Below are positions 1 through 11,936 of a stretch of 64,000 nucleotides of DNA, in pieces (position 1 is the first letter of the stretch; every line of letters begins with the position of its first letter). The stretch spans positions 17,052,562 through 17,116,561 of the forward strand of contig OY759217.1 in the NCBI GenBank assembly GCA_963662175.1, written 5' to 3'. The position numbers were made by a program, and so were the translations under genes. A model generated the notes under the pieces. It saw nothing but the letters and a program-made list of their open reading frames with translations. It was not told where the DNA came from and did no database searches. The stretch is from Aradus depressus. Lineage: Eukaryota; Arthropoda; Insecta; Hemiptera; Aradidae.

Positions 1-99
1 TAGTTCTAGTTTCGGGACACTACTGCCGCAGTACTGCCAGTTATGACCATTCTACACCTCCATAGTGGATATCTGCATTTAAAAAACATTTATTTAAAA

Positions 100-540
100 A
101 AAAAATCGGTGAATCACCAGCAAAGCACTTGTATTATGGTTTTTGGTTTGAAACTCCCTCCTCACTGCTTCCTTTCGGCCAACGGAAATTATTGGAGGAT
201 CTTGTTAAGCCCCCCTTTTAATCCTTTTTTCCTTTAGCCGATTTGGCTGACAATCATAACACGTATTGCCCTCATGGTGTTTTGACTTTAAATATGAAAT
301 TTCATGTCGATATATTCATTACATCGGCAGTTATTGCGATTTTTGAGTTGAGCCCCTTCAGATCCCCCCTTCAACCGATTCTTCTGAAAATCAATAGGTG
401 TCGTCCTTATGAGGTTCTGGATACACATATAAAATTTCGTGTTGATATATTCATTCTATCGGGAGTTATGGTATTCACATACACACAAATAGCAATCAGT
501 GGGTCGGAAAACATGAAATTCCGATGAAAACTCAACATTG
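100..540 (-). repeat. Family B repeat
   Basis: Starts ATCGGTGAATCACCAGCAAA, has CGATATATTCATTACATCGG units and ends GAAATTCCGATGAAAACTCA. Confidence 0.7.
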
Positions 541-633
541 AATTTATTTAGTTATATTTATTATTTGTTTATTTATTATTATTTCCATTATTTATTTATT
601 TATTTTATTTAACACAAGTTTTTTTTTACTCTC

Positions 634-705
634 CAGATAAAAAACCTAAGGTCCTCGGCTGGGTTCGAATCCGCGATCTTGAACTCAGTAGGCTAGCACG
701 CTTCC
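634..705 (-). mobile_element. tRNA-derived SINE, head-side fragment
   Basis: Shows CAGATAAAAAACCTAAGGTC and a B box GGGTTCGAATCCGC on the plus strand; rest absent. Confidence 0.6.
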
Positions 706-992
706 CTTGTTTATGTATACATTTATTGTGGAACCGACCATATTTAAAAAAAATAATAATAATAAGTTTGTTTTATTTATTTATTATAAAATTACCTGGC
801 TAGCTATTTGGGAGGTGTTTCGATAGATGTCTCTCGGCAAAGGGCACATCTCCCACAACTTACTATTAGTCTCAGATGAACAGAAGCTTCATCATATTTA
901 TTTGTTTGTCCTAACAAGCTTCAAGTTAAGAAAAATTCTTAAAGACTAAAGTTACCTGTGACTTTATTTTTATTTAACTTTTATATTAGTAT

Positions 993-1353
993 AGGTTAGG
1001 TTAGGGTTAGGTTTTATGACTCATGCCCGGGCTTTAAATACGAGGTCATACCGCCGACTACCAGAGTGTTCTTTCGTCACTCTGGTGGACATTAGCCCGA
1101 TTCTACTGTGGGAGTCCTAAATTTTCCTAAAAAATACCCTAGATTTTTATTCACCTAATGCAAAGGTCTTTAACGAGTACCTGACATCGTACAGGCTCGG
1201 GACCATCGCTTAACGTCTCATCCGAAGGACGGCGTGCTTAAGTTAATTTTACCTCCCAGATAAAATAAACGAAGGGCCTCGGTCGGGTTACGAACCCACG
1301 TTCTTGAGCTCAGAAGTCAAGCACGCATACCACTGAGCTACCGGCGCCCTCTT
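993..1353 (-). mobile_element. tRNA-derived SINE, near full length
   Basis: Tail on the left reads TTAGGTTAGGGTTAGG on the plus strand; head GGCGCC at the right. Duplication TATTAGTAT at 984-992 and 1354-1362. Confidence 0.9.
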
Positions 1354-1439
1354 TATTAGTATATAATTTTATTTTATTTTAGAATTGAGAAATCATTGTT
1401 TTGCTAGTTATTATTATCTGCTTTGTTTTATTTATTTTA

Positions 1440-1540
1440 TTCCTTATTATTCAGAAATTGTTGTATTTATGTTTATCTATCGAACTCCTTGCTGTAAGAT
1501 AATTCGTTTTGAGCAATAAAGTTATTCATTCATTCATTTA
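1440..1540 (+). mobile_element. Probable LINE 3' tail
   Basis: The segment ends GAGCAATAAAGTTATTCATTCATTCAT: a poly(A) signal-like AATAAA followed by an (ATTC)n tail, as seen at the 3' ends of many jockey-like LINEs. No coding part is left. Confidence 0.45.
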
Positions 1541-2074
1541 TATATTATAAAATTACTATTTCGTGTGTCCGCGTTTCTCAACTTAGAAGTTTAGCTTTTT
1601 AGATAGGGATTTCATTTTTTTAGACCCTGGCTTTCTAATAACAAATCCTCTCCTTAAAATGGTTTCTTTCAAATTTTACCTAGAAGGGTTTTTTCAACTG
1701 GAAGGTTAATGTTTGTTGTATCCTTTGATATAAACTCCTTGGAGGGCTGAACAGACAGACAGACATACAGAAGGAGGGTGTCAACTGTGCTAAGTGTGCG
1801 AGTGTGCAGGGGTGGCAGATCCAATTACACGGGCCGCCACACAGCCACCTAATCAGGAGGACATCTGCCCGCACCGCTTCCTTCCTCACACATATTCTCT
1901 CTATAGACACCGTCTCCGGAGCTGGCAGACAAATAGACATGGTCACTTGACTAATGTACACCCCCATCCTACTACGCTTGGAGCGCCCCCTTTCAAATCC
2001 AATTTTGAAAATATTCAGTGATCCGTCTAGCATGGACCAGCCGTTCTCTCGAGAACCATGCCACCTGAAAGAAA

Positions 2075-2690
2075 GTCGTCAGCTAGTCACTGACTATGTA
2101 CTTTTTCAGTACTAATTATTTAGTTAAGTTTTCGCTCTCCCTCCAAAGCCAATCGACCGCTTCTGAATCCTCATGCCAAATTATGTGTCGACACATTCAT
2201 TACATCGGCAGTCAATATGCTCCCCCTCCTATGGACGACCCTCTTCCCTTCAACCGATTTTGCGGAAAATTAAAATGGGGCTTTGAATTAAAATATTAAA
2301 TTTTGTGTCAATACATTTATTCGTTATTTTTATTATTATTTTTTTTTTAATTAGGCGCATCGACTGCAGAGGCCATTAGCGCCAGCACAACTATTGTATA
2401 ATAGTGACATCATGCGGATAAGGCTATCTCTCTGGATATTAGCTATTCCTCCGTGAATGGCACCATATAATTTTTTGGTCATATAGTCAATACAATTGCA
2501 GCAGCTGGGATGTGTAGGCCGAGCTATCTTTCAGCACTGCTCGAGCATCGTGAGGTCGGCTAAGGGGAAGGGAGGATCACAGAATGGATGGGGACTCGAC
2601 ACAAGTACCTTAATAACTGCCGATGTAATGAATCTATCGACACAAAATTTAGTAGTAGGTGTTGTGCTTCTGGAGTATAAAGTTTTCTCT
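2075..2690. repeat. Two family B fragments in opposite orientation
   Basis: 2075-2320 is in minus sense (TGTCGACACATTCATTACAT); 2560-2690 is in plus sense (TGCCGATGTAATGAATCTAT). An AT-rich stretch lies between. Confidence 0.6.
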
Positions 2691-2882
2691 TTAGCACGCT
2701 GCAGTAGCTAGTTTCTAGTTAACATTATAAATCAGCTTTATGCTTCCAAAACATATTTATATACAGTAATTGTTCCAAAAGTGACTTCAGAGGGAGTTCA
2801 TCATAGTGTTAGTTTTCCATTTTTTTATCTTGCATAGTTCTTGAGAAAAATGTCTGATCTATGCTAGCTGGTTCACCCTGTA

Positions 2883-3412
2883 CGAGATATGTTCAAAAAG
2901 TAATGGAAATTTGTAATTTCGCGTGTTGTATTAGTCCGATTCGCGCTATTTTTTCGTTGTTGTGTTGGTAAACATGTCTGAAAAGTATCTGTACATTGTT
3001 AGCCAAACCGGATGTTTAGTCTGTTGTTAGCTGTCAAAGAGGTTACATGTGTTTTGGTACGATCGGCGAATAAACAAAATGGATCAGAGAATTTGCATTA
3101 AATTTTGCTATAAGAATGAAGTGCAGCAAAGTTTTAGAAATGTTAAATATTGCTTTTGGTGAGTCTGTTATGAGTAAAACAAGGGTTTAAGAGTGGTTTA
3201 AAAGCTCGACATGTGCGATCGAAACTGAAGGTCATGCTCACTGAATGCTATCCCAAAGATCGAGTTCCAGAAGTGTTTCTGGAATTGGAAGAACCGCTGG
3301 CATAATATAATATCTAATGGGGACTATTTTGAAGGGGATAACATTGATGTGGACGAATAAATAAAATTATTTTCAAAAACCGAAAATTCCCGTTATTTTT
3401 TGAATACGCTCT
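2883..3412 (+). mobile_element. Mariner-family transposon, internally deleted
   Basis: Imperfect terminal repeats of about 30 bases share the TTCAAAAA...GGAATTT pattern and TA lies outside both ends (2881-2882, 3413-3414). The translation starts MDQRICIKFCYKNEVQ from 3079, shows mariner N-terminal text in broken frames (KVLEMLNIAFGESVMSKTRV) and ends with GDYFEGDNIDVDE and a stop near 3358. At 530 bp against about 1.3 kb for a full mariner, most of the catalytic region is gone. Confidence 0.85.
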
Positions 3413-3419
3413 TATATTT

Positions 3420-4540
3420 TCTCCGTCCGAAGCCACTACCGTATGGTATATTGACCTCAACAGATACCTGGCTACTAAGGAACGTGATATCAGTTAGAGA
3501 CCGTTTGTTGCTGAAAAGACTTAAATTCTTAAACTTCTCTGGGATGTTGAAATGTTGTTTTTTTCCGGCATTTTTTCCAGAGGTATTCTTTTTTGAGAAT
3601 ATTTCGGGACACTTTCACGTCCCTTCATAAAATGTATTAATAAATAAAATAATTCATGTTCCTTGTTGTGCAATTTAGTCTATTCTATGCATTCTTAGCA
3701 TTTCTTTTTCATAAAATTAAATAAAAACAAACAAAAATTAAATCAACTTACGCCGCAACCATAATTGAGTCCAAGAGGTATACAAATACAGTAATTATGC
3801 AATAATATATTAACAAACTTTATTAAAATAAAATTATAATAAATACAGAAGTATAAAAATAACTCGGAGTCTTCGATTTCTTCTTCCATTATCTGTTTTT
3901 TTTTTCTTAAAAAATGTTTAATTGTTTCAAAAATTTATAACTGAATGCTGGGAAAATCTGGATATTTTCTGATAGGGAGGGCCGCTCGTGCAGATACGAA
4001 TGTTCCTAAAAAAAAAAGTTAGCTATAATTACTAAAATCAAAAGTATAATATTACATAAATTTTAATTTCGCGATATATTATTTGGATGTACGGAAATAA
4101 ATATTGTTTTGAGTGTAGCTTTTTCTCCTCTTGGGGTATTTCCACCTGGCAAAAATTATTATTTAAATAATATAAATCAGTTATTGTTAATAAATATAAT
4201 AGTAAAAATGATTAAATATAATTAACCGATAAAATAATAACTACAATGAATTAAATTACTCAATCAAATTTTCAACAAATCGTAACTCGACATGAGAAGA
4301 ATATTGGAGAAGGGTCAGTTGATGGCAGACACTGACTGAGAGAGCATGTCACAGATCGTCCGTTACTAATAGGCTCCTTGGGAATCCATTGAAAAGCCGA
4401 AATAATAGCAATGGAATTTAAAATTAAATATATTTTTAATATTGTAAGTTTTAATTTAATTTAAAATAGAGTGCAATAAGGACACAAAAGGATACTTTAC
4501 CGTGTTTGTCAAATGAGATCATGTTCGCGGGTTCCCCTTA
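3420..4540. other. AT-rich intergenic stretch
   Basis: I see no gene here; simple A/T runs only. Confidence 0.5.
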
Positions 4541-4544
4541 TGTA

Positions 4545-4740
4545 TTTCTATCTGGGAGGTGAGAAAACTTTGAAGACGTCGTCCTTCGGATGGGACGTTA
4601 GGCCATGGTCTCGAGCCCTTCTGTGAGGTAAGAAAACATAGATAGGTAAAATGTAGGACTCCCATAGCAGCGTCGAGTTCATGTCTACAAGAGTGACGAA
4701 TGAGCGCTCTGGTAGTAGGCAGAACATAAACTCGTACATT
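4545..4740 (+). mobile_element. tRNA-derived SINE, head-less fragment
   Basis: From TCTGGGAGGTGAGAAAACTT through CCTTCGGATGGGACGTTAGG to GCGCTCTGGTAGTAGGC. Confidence 0.75.
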
Positions 4741-5340
4741 ACTTTCTTATACCCAACAATGCCAAAAACATGGTTGGTATAAAAAAAAAGTCCTGTTATG
4801 GCCACATCACATATATTTTTTTTATATTTTCAAAACTTGTTTTATTTATTATCGTTTTTAATTTTACTTATTAACTAATCTTTTTACAAACATACTGTTG
4901 ATTAAACTCAACACAAACTGGACATGACAAGATAGAGAGAGGAAAGCGAGACAAGAGATGCTACGGTCTCAGTCGAGATAACTTCTAAACAATTCATAGA
5001 GTTGGGACCCCTGACAAACCCACTCTGAGTTTTCATTCTTCTTACACAGCCAGATCACGATCTAGAGAGATATGTTTACCTATTTTCCAAGAAAAACTAG
5101 GCTTAACGTCTTGGGTCCCCTGACAAATCCGCAACTTTATATTTCAGAGTTTAAATACATTTTTCACCTACACGACCCTGAGACTGCTGTCTGCTCCGAG
5201 ACAGATTACAATCCAAAATACTATATTTAAAATTTTTTATATTACTTATTATTTTATCATTTATTCTTATGGTCAACACTTCTGCTTATTTTTTTTGTAC
5301 AGATTGATGAATAAAAAAAAAAATTAGATTTATCCTTTTT

Positions 5341-5532
5341 TGTTTCCAACCTCACACTTCACAACGACCTCAAAGTCCCTTTAGTCCAGGACCTCATCAA
5401 ATCCCATTTTTCCAAGTTCCACGTGAGCCTCTCATTCCACAATAATCCTCTTGCCAAATCCTTATCATCACAATTTCGTCCGCACAATCCTCCAAGAAGG
5501 CTGAGGCGGCATTGGCCTCGCGATCTACTTTA
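5341..5532 (+). mobile_element. LINE (jockey-like) reverse transcriptase C-terminal fragment
   Basis: The plus frame reads NLTLHNDLKVPLVQDLI, then HNNPLAKSL and ends RRLRRHWPRDLL before a TAA at about 5531. This is the post-RT tail typical of jockey-clade non-LTR elements. 5'-truncated and isolated. Confidence 0.75.
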
Positions 5533-5569
5533 ATTTATGTATTCTTTTTTTTTTCTCTCTCTCTCCATT

Positions 5570-6700
5570 TTTGAAGGGAGTGCTGGCGATGACCGGATTC
5601 TCCCCTTACGTCTCTCAGTCCTCCCGACGCTCCACCTCCTGGTCTTCCTCCGCGGCTGGACAGTAGTTGGTTGATCAGAGTGGTGGGAGGGACAGTCATT
5701 GGCGTAGCTAGGGGAAGGAGGGCAGGGCTGGGCACGGCTCCCCCAGAATGCATGGTACCCCCCCAGAAAAGTGCGATCTAATGTACCTAATTAAAAAAAA
5801 TTATAATATATAACGAAAACTCCACAACGTTATTCGGATTCAAATTACGCTTTCTTAAAGTTTGGACTCCAACGAATGCTGCCAATCGGTGAAGTATGAG
5901 AGTTTAGAGAACGCATCGTCGTCGCGCTATCACAAAAACTCCACACGGCGGTGCAATGTTTACCTAAAATAAAAAAGACTATTAAGGCTAACTGTATATT
6001 TTTTGTACTTTTTATATTTCCTTAAGCCCTAAAGTTCCCAAGCATTCATTGAACTACAAATCCCAGAAAACTTTAACGAAACTCAAAATTTGAGCACATT
6101 GGTCTATGTGCTCTATGAATTTACTCTACTCTTCATATATAACTCGAACCCCGCTTCCGAATCCACCTTTTGATATACAAGATCCTAAAAGGTTCGAAAA
6201 ACTACCGACCTGACTGTTAAATAAAGTCTGTTTTACATTAGTTAAACATATGACTGATGGGAAAGCGACCGGGTTATGTTAAAACTGGCCCAGCCAATCA
6301 AATGTCTGTCATATATTGTCATAACAGTAATTATAGGACTGAATTTGATTGGATGGCATCTTAACTGCCAAGTCCAAACTTACAAGAAACATACCATAGT
6401 GTTGGAGGGGTATAGAGACAGGTTGAGGGCAATGAAGAGACCTCATGACTTTGTGGGTGGGATGAGGCAGGTGGAGACAGACGGGAGAGCAGATGCGGTG
6501 GACAGCCGGGGGTCCATGATGCTGGACAGGGGGCATTGTGAGGCGTGAGGCCGCAAATGAGCCGTCACAATAGTCCGCTGACCACTCGCCCACCATGAAT
6601 CACACACGGAGACATGCTCGCCCGTCCGTAGCCGCAACATCTCTCTATCTGGGGGAGTGCTCCTTCCTCCATTGCCCCAAACTCGTTTTCCTCCCTTAAC
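5570..6700. other. Intergenic stretch with two GC-richer islands
   Basis: Islands at 5570-5760 and 6400-6690 differ in base content from the AT-rich flanks but show no recognised protein. A hAT-like end (TTGGCGTAGCTAGGGG) lies at 5699-5714. A weak inverted pair CCAATCAAAT/ATTTGATTGG lies at 6293-6354. Confidence 0.4.
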
Positions 6701-6906
6701 AATGTCTAACTCTGCCCAAACGTTTAAAAACAGAAATCCGATCTCATAATATATAGATAAAGATGTTTATTAAAAAAAAAATACAATGGACAGAAAAAGA
6801 AAACATGATTAGACAATGGTCATTTGACCGTCTGTTGGGTTAACATCTTGCTACTCTTAGTATGGTTAATATTATTTTATTATGCTTATGAATTATTTTT
6901 TTGAGC

Positions 6907-7125
6907 TAGTTATTATGACTCATGCCCGGGTTTTAACTACGAGGTCATATCGCCTACTACCAAGCGCTCTTTCGTCGCTCTGGTGGATCTGAGCCCAACT
7001 CTACTGTGGGAGTCCTAAATTTTGCCTACCCAGGTTTATTCGTTCTTTAACGAGTATCTGGCATCGTACAGGCTACGGACTGTCGCTTAACGTCCCATCC
7101 GAAGGACGGCGGGCTCAAGGTTTTT
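6907..7125 (-). mobile_element. tRNA-derived SINE, tail half
   Basis: From GTTATTATGACTCATGCCCG to CCATCCGAAGGACGGCGGGC; head missing. Confidence 0.8.
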
Positions 7126-7917
7126 TCTATATGAAATTAGTATAAATCTGAAAAATAAAATGTTCTAATAAAACTTTTAAATGAAATTTGCATCAAATCG
7201 AAACGATCATTTGAAGGGGGGGGAGATAGCTGTTTCTAGTATTACTTTAATTTCAAGAAGGAAACATGAAAAAGTAAGTAAAATTTCCATATTCAGTAAG
7301 ATTCTTAAATGTATGCAAGCCTAATAATTATTTTTACTATACGAAATATGACTATCAGCAGCAACCCTCTCCTAGCCCTAACCACGCTACCTGGCGACAT
7401 TGTTGTGAACTAACGAATAAAAACAGTGGCATATTTTATTACTATGAGAAATCTTGTCCCACATCTTACTATCACATATGAACTAACGAATTCTTCAAGA
7501 AGTCAAGTGAATTTTTCAGATAGAAGAGGAAGGGTGACAAAGCACTTCGATACTCTTTAAGTTATTGACATGTTCAATATAGCTGTAATTTAAACATAAG
7601 CCACAAAATATGGAACCTTTAAATGTGTAAGCCTCTAAACGCCCCTTGGTCCTTTCCGCAGTTAAATTTTATATCAAGTCCAAGGTACTTATTTTAAATT
7701 AATAAGTTCTACAAATATGCAACAGGTAGACAGTTAGAAAATGTCCATAACCATAATTGCTACATGAACATTGTAATCTAGTTTACTGGCGTTCACTTCA
7801 CGCTTCAATCTACCTCATATAATAATTATATATCATTATATTATTATATTAGTTATATATAGAGTGTACTTACGTATACATATATATAATTGTAACCAAT
7901 TTTTACTATAGATATAC

Positions 7918-8610
7918 ACGAAGTATAGGGGAAGTTAAGTACTCAATCAAAAATTCGATGCGGAGTTTTCAACGGAATTTCATGTTTTCCAACCACCTGA
8001 TTCCAAATATAAAAAAAAAGTCTTTCTGTGAACATAACTCCCGATAGAATGAATGTATCGACACGAAATTTTATGTGTATCCAGAAACCTTTTAAGGACA
8101 CCTATTTTCAGACAAATTGACAAAAGGCAAGGGGGAGTCATAACACAAAAACTCTAATAACTGCTGTTGTAATGAATGAATCGATATAAAATTTCATATA
8201 TGGATTTAAAAACCCCATATGGATGTCACTTATCAATTTTCCTCGGAATTGGCAGGATGGAAGGGGGATCAGGGGAAGGGGCTCAATTCAAAATCCCAAA
8301 TAACTGCCGATGTAATGAATTTATCGACACAAAATTTATAATTGACTAATTTGTTCTGCGGAAGTACATAGCCATATTGATTTTCAGGCAAAAGGAGAGT
8401 GTTAGGAGAGTGGCTCAACTCAAAAACAATAATTGCCAGTGTAATGAATGTATCGAGACAAGTTAGTATGATTCAGGAGGCATTATGTAAGTCAAATATT
8501 GTTTTAGCCCATGGCTTTGGAGGGAAAGCGAAAACATAATTGATTAATTATTGCTAGGGAAGTACATAGCCGGTGATTCATGGACTTTTTTTTATCTTGC
8601 ATATATGTAT
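7918..8610 (+). repeat. Family B interspersed repeat, longest plus copy
   Basis: Begins CGAAGTATAGGGGAAGTTA, then a TTCGATGCGGAG segment, GAATTTCATGTTTTCC and several units with TGCCGATGTAATGAATGTAT and CGACACAAAATTT about 110 bases apart. It ends near GAAGTACATAGCCGGTGATT and a T run. No long open frame. Confidence 0.75.
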
Positions 8611-8833
8611 TTTCAGGAAAACAATCAATTAAAAAAAAGATTTTGATAAAGAAAGTTTCTACATTTTCGTTCCACTCGAATGTTCGGAGCTCCAGCAAAG
8701 TATAGAGCATAGCGTATGACCCTCGAATTATATAATATATATAAGATGCATAGCCATAATATATTTACTACCAAATTTCCTGATTGATATGAACATATGT
8801 ATTTCGATAGTAAGTTCCTACCATATATGTATC

Positions 8834-9456
8834 CATAGCCGTAGCACGTGCCCCCCCCCCCCCCCCCCCCTTGCCAGAACAAAAAACCAAGATAAAAATC
8901 AAAACTGAAAAAATTGTTTTTATTAAAAATGGATTGCTTGCAAGTTACCAAATAGGATCTTCAAATTTCCAGTGCGTCTGATTCTTAAATCAGCAATCAT
9001 AAATTTACAAAACAAGTCATATTACATTTATTTAAATATACATGGATTCGATCATTTCATTTCCTCGCTCAAAATCTTCATTTATGTTATACTTTATACT
9101 CTACTATAAGCTGGATTTACATGCGCAGTAAAAATGCAAAGCGCAGCAGCAGCAAATGTACGCTATCGCATGTCATTTAATTCTAAAAGCAGAGAAACCA
9201 CAGCGTGCATTTGCTCCTGCTGCGCTTTGCATTTTTGCTGCTCATGTAAAGTCAACTTAAGTATTACAGTCAGTGGTTACCTCAGGGGGAGCTTCTAGAG
9301 GTCAGTCTCCCAAATTAACAACAAAAAGTCTGCAACGCTAACCACGTAAACTGCGGGCTGTGCCCCCGGGAGTCTGTACCCCCCCCCCCCCCCCCCCCCA
9401 TCCTCGTAGTCTAACTTTGCCCCCCCCCCCTGCTCAAAATCCTGGCTACGCCCCTG
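8834..9456. mobile_element. Possible hAT-like element with C-rich subterminal tracts
   Basis: The right end reads, on the minus strand, CAGGGGCGTAGCCAGG, a known hAT-like end type; the left end reads CATAGCCGTAGC (9 of 12 matching). Flanks TATGTATC (8826-8833) and TATGTAGC (9457-9464) agree at 7 of 8. Runs of C sit at about 8850-8871, 9380-9399 and 9421-9431. A foldback element lies inside it. Confidence 0.45.
9107..9259. mobile_element. Small foldback MITE (about 150 bp)
   Basis: Two arms of about 63 bases are near-perfect reverse complements (TTTACATG..CAG and AAAATGCAAAGCGCAGCAG on both strands) with a loop of about 27 bases. It sits inside the hAT-like element at 8834-9456. Confidence 0.7.
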
Positions 9457-9689
9457 TATGTAGCTCTATCTTAGTGCATATACCTAATTTTGATATATTT
9501 AGCGTTCAATTTAGCCTCAAAATGTATTAAATTATCCTACTATTAATGTGTAGTAGGAATTTAGGAATTCAGAATTTAAATTCTTTTGAGATAGAAATAT
9601 GTTTCTGCTTAAATCTTTGTAACTAATAATCGTAATAAAAGGAATAAATAATACGTCCTTAGATTGTTTATAGTCATATCTATAAGTTT

Positions 9690-9856
9690 CAAGCCTCCTC
9701 CATCCTTAACCCTTCGAATATAGTTCTGTTAAAAAGTTCAGCTAAATTTCGCGCAATTTTTGTTTCGCCGCACTCCTCCGATTCTGTATCTGACGGTTAG
9801 AGAGAGCTAACGGACTCTTCGGAGTTTTTCGTTTCTGAATGTTCCTTCCTATCTAA
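9690..9856 (-). other. Unassigned exon-like segment
   Basis: On the minus strand a pyrimidine tract and TTTTTTTAG (acceptor-like, ending about 9857) is followed by a 36-codon open frame, IGRNIQKRKTPKSPLALSNR onward, ending TAG near 9744. It is more GC-rich than its surroundings. I cannot tie it to a gene; it could be a last exon or chance. Confidence 0.25.
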
Positions 9857-10139
9857 AAAAATAAAATACATCTATTTGTTCGCGATAAGTGACACAGTTA
9901 TATTTATATATATGAAAAAAAGTTCAGTAGATATATTAGATTATAATATATTATATTAATGTGGTTTTCTAATAAAGTAGCTGGATACTTACCTTGAGGT
10001 GCCGAGATAACGTGGTGCAGTTACTTCATGTCATTCATGGCCCAGCCTTAATTATATACACAACGTATCTTATATTTGTGATCTAATTCGTTGTCAATTC
10101 CTACATGAATAGCTCTTGGAACCAAATGGTATAGTACAG

Positions 10140-10515
10140 GGAATACGGGAAGTTATGTAATCGGTCAGAAATTCGATGTTATTTACAACGGAATTTTATA
10201 TTTTCTGACCCCTTATTCCAAAAATTAAAATGAAAAAAATAACTGTTTTATGTGTATCTATAACCTCATAAGGACAACTATTGACCTCCAGCTAAAGGGA
10301 AGGGGAGGTTAGGGGATCAATAACTGGCGGATGTAAAGAATGTACCGACATGAAATTTAAATTCAAAATCCTATAAGGACACCTATTAATTTCCCGCGAG
10401 ATCGGCCGAAGAGAAAGAGAGGGCTCGACTCAAAACCCCTAATAACTGACGATGTAATTAATGTGTCTACACAAAATTTAGTGAGGATTCAGAATCCCAT
10501 ATGTAAGACAATGGA
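10140..10515 (+). repeat. Family B repeat
   Basis: Starts GGGAAGTTATGTAATCGGTC and carries two internal units; ends AATCCCATATGTAAGAC next to the LINE fragment. Confidence 0.7.
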
Positions 10516-10574
10516 TCAAATAATCCATAAATTCTTATTAAACGGAACTGTTACACTTACTTACTGAGACCATT

Positions 10575-11230
10575 ATGGACGAACGGATCACAGATGTACG
10601 ATTCAGCAAAAACAACCAACATCAAACGAATTCAGGCGTTTCAGTCAAAAACCCTCAGACTGATAACACAATGCCCCCGATACATAAACAACAGAACATT
10701 TCATAACGATCTTATGATAGACACAGTACACGACATAATACAAACTGAGGGCGCCGGTAGCTCAGTGGTAAGCGTGCTTGACTTCTGAGCTCAAGAACGT
10801 GGGTTCGTAACCCGACCGAGGCCCTTAGTTTATTTTATCTGGGAGGTAAAATAAACTTAAGCACGCCGTCCTTCGGATGGGACGTTAAGCGATGGTCCCG
10901 AGCCTGTACGATGTCAGGTACTCGTTAAAAGACCCCTAAAACATTCACCCTAGGTGAATAAAAATTTAGGGTAGGCAAAATTTAGGACTCCCACAGTAGA
11001 TTCGGGCTCATGTCCACCAGAGTAACGAAAGAGCGCTCTGGTAGTAGGTGATATGACCTCGTAGTTAAAGCCCGGGCATGAGTCATAAAACCTAACCTAA
11101 TACAAACTACTTACATACGGTTTTTTAGAAAACTTTACACACATACAAACCCAAAAATACGTACTTCATCTTCACTACATTTACCACAAAACCCTCTACA
11201 AAGGTTGAAGAGAAGATGGAACCGCGACTT
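10575..11230 (+). mobile_element. LINE (jockey-like) 3' coding fragment split by a SINE
   Basis: Before the SINE the frame reads LRPLWTNGSQ, NIKRIQAFQSKTLRLITQ, NNRTFHNDLMIDTVHDIIQT (10575-10746). After the SINE and target duplication it goes on in frame as TYIRFFRKLYTHTNPKIR and RLKRRWNRDLLPP with a TGA near 11245. Homology is to the RT tail of jockey-type LINEs. The frame is intact when the SINE and one target copy are removed. Confidence 0.8.
10747..11097 (+). mobile_element. tRNA-derived SINE, near full length
   Basis: tRNA-like head with A box (TAGCTCAGTGGT) and B box (GGTTCGTAACC), conserved body and tail AAACCTAACC. Target duplication TAATACAAACT at 10736-10746 and 11098-11108. Inserted in a LINE fragment. 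Confidence 0.92.
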
Positions 11231-11845
11231 ACTGCCACCTTGAATCATATTCGTTCTTAATTCTTTCTTTTTACATCATTTTCCTTTACTTTTATCATCT
11301 CTTTTACCCATCCTTCAAAAATGTCTTTCAATTCCTTTCTGTTTATTTATTTTTTATTTACTTTTTTTTTTCTGTTCTTGTCCTAATAATTAATATAAAT
11401 TTTCCTCCCGAGGACCTACCACCGGGTGGCCTTCCTCTCACATGCCCTTCACGCCAACATATCAATACCAACATAGATGCTGGTTGTTGCACCCTAGCAA
11501 CAGTTGTATCTTTATAAATAAGATTTTTAAAAAAAATCTTATTATTAAATTTGTCTGCTTGAAAGGCTAAAGGGTTTGTCAAGTTTTTCTATATTTAAAA
11601 CATAATTTTAAAGGGAACTGTAAAGTTCCCACAAAATCAAGTCCCTCGTAAGTATGGAAAAGCCTGACAACAGTTCATTTAGCTTTTCAGGCAGTACAAA
11701 ATAATAGGTAAAAAAAAAAAAAGTATAATATATACATACATGATAAAATAATAATGGTCTATGCAATTTAAATAATAATAAACATAAACATAAAACAATA
11801 ATAATAAAGATAGAATAAAATCAACATGAAAGTCCTTCAACTCGT

Positions 11846-11936
11846 TAATTATTGTGACTCATGCCCGGGCTTTAACTACAAGGTCATATCGCCTAATACT
11901 TGGTTAGCACACTATATCTGAGCTACCGGCGCCCTC
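11846..11936 (-). mobile_element. tRNA-derived SINE with large internal deletion
   Basis: Tail half (TGACTCATGCCCGGGC) joined directly to the head (GAGCTACCGGCGCCCTC). Confidence 0.72.

Noticed and set aside
993..1015. An interstitial telomere array at the TTAGGTTAGG text
   Set aside because: It is the tail of a SINE copy, and the same text recurs at the same place in other copies.
1680..2033. A 117-residue minus-strand frame
   Set aside because: No recognised domain, no splice signals, and overlapped by an equally open plus-strand frame; noted only as a GC-rich island.
10747..10820. A tRNA gene at the head of the SINE (also at 27924, 47814, 50048, 50882)
   Set aside because: The A and B boxes are present, but the segment is joined to a conserved SINE body, has target duplications and recurs many times; it is a SINE promoter, not a tRNA gene.
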